DNA from: UBA2227 sp036677505
GTDB taxonomy: Bacteria > Bacillota_I > Bacilli_A > Erysipelotrichales > Erysipelotrichaceae
Direction of reading: 5' to 3'
DNA: 64,000 nucleotides
Assembly (NCBI GenBank): GCA_036677505.1
Contig: JAVBWK010000036.1
Location: forward strand, 1-64,000
The notes under the pieces were generated by a model. That model made no database searches and was not told where the DNA came from. It was given only the letters and a program-made list of their open reading frames with translations. Positions within the stretch are counted from its first letter, which is position 1; each line of letters starts with the position of its first letter. Positions 60,372 to 64,000 of this stretch are shown here, one piece after another. A program made the translations under genes and the position numbers.

Positions 60372-61506
60372 GCCTGATGATCTCCTTTAAACACTCCACA
60401 AAACGCTGTGCCTGATCCATGGTCGATCGCTCACCGAAACTCAAGCGGATGACACCGTTGGCTGTGTGTTCTTTCAGACCGATGGCTGTGTGAACATGAG
60501 AATATGCAGACTGCGAGGTACAGGTGCTGTGTGCCGAGACATAAATCTTTCTTTGGCTCAGTGCATTCATCATGATTTCAGAGGGAATCGAAGGATAGGT
60601 AAAAGCAAGGATGAATACGGAACCGTCAGAAGGTGTCAGAATATCCAGGTTGTCGATTTTTTCAAGCTCACAGCGGATAAACTCATTGACGGTTTTGACA
60701 CGCTTATATAACTGCTCTCTTGAATCAAGGGCCAGACGCAGTATTTTAGCGAAAGTGACATTTGCCAGCGTATTGCTTGTCCCGGCGCGAAGATAGTATT
60801 CCTGCTGTCCGCCGCTGATCAGCGGGATCATGTCGATTTGCGGATTGCGGATCAGCAGTCCTGATCCTTTCAGACCGCCGATTTTGTGAGCCGAAAAACT
60901 GGCGAAATCAATGCGTGACAAATCGATCGGATATTTGCCGAGCATCTGAACGAAATCGACATGCAATGCGGCTGAACTGGTGGATTTGACGGTTTTTTTG
61001 ACAGACTCGATATCCTGAATCGTACCGATTTCATTGTTAATAGCCATGATCGAAACCAAGACCGTGTCTTTCCTTAGAGCATTGCGCAACTGATCGATCG
61101 AAATCCTGCCAAATTCATCCACATCCAAATATTCGACTTCGAAACCAAAATACTGTTCCAGCTGCTTAAACGCATTTAAAACACTGCTGTGCTCGATTTT
61201 GGTCGTAATGCAATGGCGGCCTTTGTGCTGATTGGCTAAAGCAACTCCTTTGACAGCCATATTGTTGGCCTCGGATGCTGATGCGGTAAACAAAACCGTT
61301 TCAACCGAAACATTGAGCAATGCAGCGATTTTTTCGCGGCTGATACGCATCAAGTCAGCCACCTGATATCCCAAATGGTGCAGTGAATCCGGGTTTGCAT
61401 AAAACTGAGGCAACAATGTTTGCGTTGCCTCAATTACCTCATGATGAACGGGTGCTGTGGAAGCGTAATCAAAATAAATTTCAGGTATGCTTTGCACTTC
61501 GGGCAT
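60361..61506 (-). CDS. Cysteine desulfurase (NifZ/IscS-like) dedicated to ThiI
   Basis: 381-aa class V aminotransferase-fold enzyme. The PLP Lys is in SFSAHKIGGLKGSG; the reactive Cys is in AHSTCTSQS; the N-terminus IYFDYASTAP is typical. Placement between ezrA and thiI is that of Bacillus nifZ, whose product feeds sulfur to ThiI. It overlaps the end of ezrA by 26 bases; the ATG is very close to its AAGGAG, and the GTG at codon 4 (61497) is a reasonable alternative start. Confidence 0.94.
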   Translation of the reverse strand: MPEVQSIPEIYFDYASTAPVHHEVIEATQTLLPQFYANPDSLHHLGYQVADLMRISREKIAALLNVSVETVLFTASASEANNMAVKGVALANQHKGRHCITTKIEHSSVLNAFKQLEQYFGFEVEYLDVDEFGRISIDQLRNALRKDTVLVSIMAINNEIGTIQDIESVKKTVKSTSSAALHVDFVQMLGKYPIDLSRIDFASFSAHKIGGLKGSGLLIRNPQIDMIPLISGGQQEYYLRAGTSNTLANVTFAKILRLALDSREQLYKRVKTVNEFIRCELEKIDNLDILTPSDGSVFILAFTYPSIPSEIMMNALSQRKIYVSAHSTCTSQSAYSHVHTAIGLKEHTANGVIRLSFGERSTMDQAQRFVECLKEIIRHGY

Positions 61507-63223
61507 TCTCCTTAATCAGATCCTCAAATTTCTGAGGATGCAGTTTCTCAATGGCTGATAAAGCAATGGTCAGCGCCTGGGTATACTCACCGTTTCTAAA
61601 CGAAAGCTCAGCACGGGTAAGTTCGGAATCCAGCATCGGGAAACTGGAGCGGTATTTATTACCAAACACGATGGCATGTTCGACCATATCGACCATACCG
61701 ACGATGTTATTGACATTGTTATATAATTTGTAAATGTAGTCGATGGCTTCATTTACAGTCAGATTCAAGGCTTTGATATCTAAAGGATTGACAGACAGTA
61801 ACTCCTCCATGGAGTCGATATACTGATGACAGCGGGCGACATCTCCCTGATAACTGTCGGATATCTGAGGCAAACGGTGCCGATGGATCTTTACTTCGAT
61901 TTCATTCATGATCAGATGAAGCTTGAGCAACTGCTTCTTCGCTCTTTCCTCATCCGATGATGCGCGTGCAACCTGGTCTTTGATAGCCAAAATATCTTTT
62001 GTCTGATTCGACATATCCTGCTGACATTCCTTAAATGATATCAACAGCGTTGAAGCCGGAATCGATTTTTCACGGCTCATCCGCTCAAGCTTACGGTAAG
62101 TCTCCATGCTAGCCATCATATCTTTTTCGATTCTCGGCAGCGTTGCACTCAGCTGATTGAAACCAAATCGCAGTGCGACCAGTTCGACACTCTTTCTGAC
62201 TTCGGTAAACAGCTGTGCATTTTCGTCAGAAGAAGCCGAGAGAGCGCTGCTGATCACGCTAATCTCATCAAATGCCTTATCTTCACGTTCCATCGCCGAT
62301 AAAAGCTGCCCAAGCCGTTTCTGATTGTCATCACAATGTTCCTTTGCCCTATCTGTAAGACCCTGCCGTAACGCCGAGAGATCCTCTTTGAGGGTCGCAG
62401 ATATCAGATCGAGATTCTTGCTGACTTCCAGATGATTGAGAAATACCCCTTTTTGCTTGATTCTGCTGTAATTAAATGCGACATCATCCAATAAACGCGG
62501 TAAAAGTCCTTTTGCAGCGCTGATCAGATCCGGCAATGTTTCGATCTGATGTTTGATCACGGCCAAAGCTTCATTGATTTCTGCAGACTTGCTTTCAGCT
62601 TTTTCAAACTCAGAAGCAAACATCCATTCTTCAAATGCTGTAAACATCTTCTCGATTTCCGATACTTCATGTTCGATGGTTTCCATACTGAAATTCAAAC
62701 CGGCAGCCTTCGCTGAAATTTGACTCTTAACTTCCCTGAACTCATCTTTTAGCCGGGTGATTTCGTAGCGCTGCTGATTTTCCCGTTCCAGGATCATATT
62801 CAGACGGGCATCAAGTTCTTCTACCCGTTTCTGTTCCTGATCAATCAGGTTACTCAAATCAGCCAGGTTTTCCTTCGCTGTTTTAAGTTTGCCGATCAAC
62901 AGCTCATCTTCCGTATCCGCCAGCAACCCGGATAAGGATTTGAAACTATCAAAAATCTTGCCGAAATCTTCTTTGCAAGCCGAGGTCAGATCACTGATTT
63001 CATGATTGACACGTGCCAAAGCCATGGCTTTGTTTAACTTAAACTGTAAGGGAACACTCTTTATCGAATTATAACGGATTTCAAGTTCTTTCAGTTTCCG
63101 TAAGTATCCGCTCAGGCGCAGACGGCGAAAAACTAAAATGCCGATAAGCAGCAACAGCGCTCCGGAAAGTGAGATCAATACTTCTTTTTGCGACAGAAAG
63201 TTCAGAATATCGTCAAGATTCAT
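61481..63223 (-). CDS. ezrA: Septation ring formation regulator EzrA
   Basis: 580-aa EzrA: short extracellular N-terminus, one TM helix (about residues 13-32, VLISLSGALLLLIGILVF), then a long cytoplasmic coiled-coil spectrin-like region. EzrA restrains and positions FtsZ rings. The family call rests on topology, length and synteny (rpsD - ezrA - desulfurase - thiI). The start MNLDDILNFL (63223) has GGGGTGA upstream; the longer frame reaches into the promoter. Confidence 0.93.
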   Translation of the reverse strand: MNLDDILNFLSQKEVLISLSGALLLLIGILVFRRLRLSGYLRKLKELEIRYNSIKSVPLQFKLNKAMALARVNHEISDLTSACKEDFGKIFDSFKSLSGLLADTEDELLIGKLKTAKENLADLSNLIDQEQKRVEELDARLNMILERENQQRYEITRLKDEFREVKSQISAKAAGLNFSMETIEHEVSEIEKMFTAFEEWMFASEFEKAESKSAEINEALAVIKHQIETLPDLISAAKGLLPRLLDDVAFNYSRIKQKGVFLNHLEVSKNLDLISATLKEDLSALRQGLTDRAKEHCDDNQKRLGQLLSAMEREDKAFDEISVISSALSASSDENAQLFTEVRKSVELVALRFGFNQLSATLPRIEKDMMASMETYRKLERMSREKSIPASTLLISFKECQQDMSNQTKDILAIKDQVARASSDEERAKKQLLKLHLIMNEIEVKIHRHRLPQISDSYQGDVARCHQYIDSMEELLSVNPLDIKALNLTVNEAIDYIYKLYNNVNNIVGMVDMVEHAIVFGNKYRSSFPMLDSELTRAELSFRNGEYTQALTIALSAIEKLHPQKFEDLIKENARSAKHT

Positions 63224-63246
63224 AAATGCGTCACCCCATTGTTCAT

Positions 63247-63255
63247 ATTGTATCA
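63247..63255 (-). promoter_or_regulatory. Extended -10 promoter of the ezrA operon
   Basis: TGATACAAT on the minus strand (TG plus -10 TACAAT), 24 bases upstream of the ezrA ATG. No good -35, consistent with an extended -10 type. It is divergent from the rpsD promoter 30 bases away. Confidence 0.55.
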
Positions 63256-63281
63256 TAAAATATCTTTCATTGAGGTAAAAA

Positions 63282-63310
63282 TTGACAGAACTGAACGTTT
63301 TTGGTATAGT
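63282..63310 (+). promoter_or_regulatory. rpsD promoter
   Basis: TTGACA (63282-63287), exact 17-base spacer, TATAGT (63305-63310). It is the best promoter in the window, as expected for a ribosomal protein gene. Confidence 0.85.
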
Positions 63311-63316
63311 ATTAAA

Positions 63317-63487
63317 GCGTCAAATGATGGCAGCTCGCAAAGTCTTGAATCTGGCGTTTGTCACATCCGTAGGATGGAGTAAAGTAACTTGCTGCAAAAG
63401 CGAAATACCCGAGACAAACACCCCTCAATGATGATTTGCGCCTGTTGTTGTTTTATGTAAGCCATAAAACAATAAGGAGGTATTTAC
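63317..63487 (+). ncRNA. rpsD 5' leader, candidate S4 autoregulatory RNA
   Basis: About 170 bases from the predicted transcript start to rpsD. A strong hairpin TTGTTTTATG / CATAAAACAA sits next to the AAGGAGG ribosome binding site; the upstream part is GC-richer with several short pairings and could form the S4-binding fold. In Bacillus S4 represses its own gene through such a leader. A match to that family needs a covariance search. Confidence 0.55.
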
Positions 63488-64000
63488 ATGGCAAGAGTCA
63501 ACGGACCGGTTTGGAAAAAAGCCCGTCGCCTTGGTTTCTCAATTCTTGAAACCGGCGAGGAACTTAAGAAACGTCAAAGCGTGCCTGGTCAGCACGGCGG
63601 CAAACGTCCCGCAAAACTATCCAACTATGGATTACAGTTACGTGAAAAACAACGCATCCGCTTTATGTACGGTGTTACCGAACGTCAGTTCTACAACACT
63701 TACCTGAAAGCCGTAAAAATGGCAGGCGTTACCGGTCATAACTTCCTGAACTTACTGGAAGCACGTCTTGATAACGTGGTCTACCGCATGGGTTTCGGCC
63801 GCACTCGCAATGCAGCCCGTCAGTTAGTCAATCACGGCCACATTCTGGTCAACGGTCAGAAAGTTGACATCCCTTCGTTCTCGGTCAAGCCGGGCAGCGT
63901 GATTGAAGTCAAAGAAACATCTAAGAATCTTGACTTACTCCGTGATTCCTTGGAAGCAACCCTGAATACGGTCGGTTTCGTCACCGTAGACAAAGAAGCG
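63488..64000 (+). CDS. rpsD: Ribosomal protein S4 (partial, cut by the window edge)
   Basis: First 171 residues of S4; the reading frame is open to the last base. The start MARVNGPVWKKARRLGFSI is typical, followed by QSVPGQHGGKRPAKLSNYG, the LEARLDNVVYRMGFGRTRNAAR segment and the S4 RNA-binding domain (ARQLVNHGHILVNGQ). It has no zinc-binding cysteines, the C-minus type. AAGGAGG lies 7 bases upstream. S4 nucleates 30S assembly and represses its own gene. Confidence 0.96.
   Translation, partial: MARVNGPVWKKARRLGFSILETGEELKKRQSVPGQHGGKRPAKLSNYGLQLREKQRIRFMYGVTERQFYNTYLKAVKMAGVTGHNFLNLLEARLDNVVYRMGFGRTRNAARQLVNHGHILVNGQKVDIPSFSVKPGSVIEVKETSKNLDLLRDSLEATLNTVGFVTVDKEA

Noticed and set aside
1..64000. 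CRISPR arrays, tRNA or rRNA genes, insertion sequences
   Set aside because: Intergenic spaces are all under 300 bases, and none shows regular repeats, a tRNA cloverleaf or transposase-like coding.

Overview
The window looks like a contiguous stretch of a low-GC Gram-positive (Bacillota) chromosome. It probably belongs to an anaerobic, fermentative, walled member of the Erysipelotrichia or a nearby lineage. The evidence is the gene order (smc-ftsY-ylxM; ffh-rpsP-khpA-rimM-trmD-rplS-lepB-rbgA-rnhB; rpsB-tsf-pyrH-frr-uppS-cdsA-dxr-rseP; rpsD beside ezrA-cysteine desulfurase-thiI), strong GGAGG ribosome binding sites, an NAD-linked [FeFe] hydrogenase with acetate kinase, and an SMC protein with the short arms known from Mollicutes. 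The placement is an inference from content only. Nearly everything is on the minus strand; plus-strand genes are the SOS-like operon (22135-24207), a small membrane protein, a HlyIII-type protein and the start of rpsD.

Region by region (minus-strand operons read right to left). 153-5546: hydCBA hydrogenase operon, whose HydB subunit is fused to a GltD/NfnB-type NADPH oxidoreductase, behind a Rex-type operator. 5744-12374: DUF554 membrane protein, a tRNA methyltransferase, an OmpR-type two-component system and dnaE. 12438-20447: smc-ftsY-ylxM-ackA-nrnA plus a large unknown membrane protein, all tightly overlapping. 20562-24207: MscS channel, then a LexA-like S24 repressor divergent from a Y-family polymerase, a small protein and an SRAP protein, with two matching 19-bp palindromes over both promoters. 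24312-27041: small membrane protein and Tex. 27106-32996: surface module of an AbiEi-like regulator, an anchored extracellular protein, a dockerin-bearing glucosaminidase and a membrane-anchored cohesin protein. 33083-36609: PadR/DUF4097 envelope-sensing pair, MATE exporter, HlyIII. 36612-37844: rsgA behind a leader with two micro-ORFs and a terminator.

37845-63223 is a long housekeeping block. ezrA, cysteine desulfurase, thiI, SAM hydrolase, ffh, rpsP, khpA, rimM, trmD, rplS, lepB, rbgA and rnhB are followed by a terminator, then dprA, topA, trmFO, xerC and a SanA-like protein. Then come rpsB-tsf (own promoter and leader), pyrH-frr, and uppS-cdsA-dxr-rseP-DUF368-galE, which ends in a terminator. 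rpsD, read rightward behind a perfect promoter and a long leader, is cut by the window edge.

The most interesting points are the hydrogenase/NADPH-oxidoreductase fusion with its Rex site, the undescribed-looking SOS-type operators, the adjacent cohesin-dockerin pair on a cell-wall hydrolase, the rsgA leader, the Arg/Gly-rich tail on ribosomal protein S2, and repeated use of terminators whose hairpin loop contains the stop codon.
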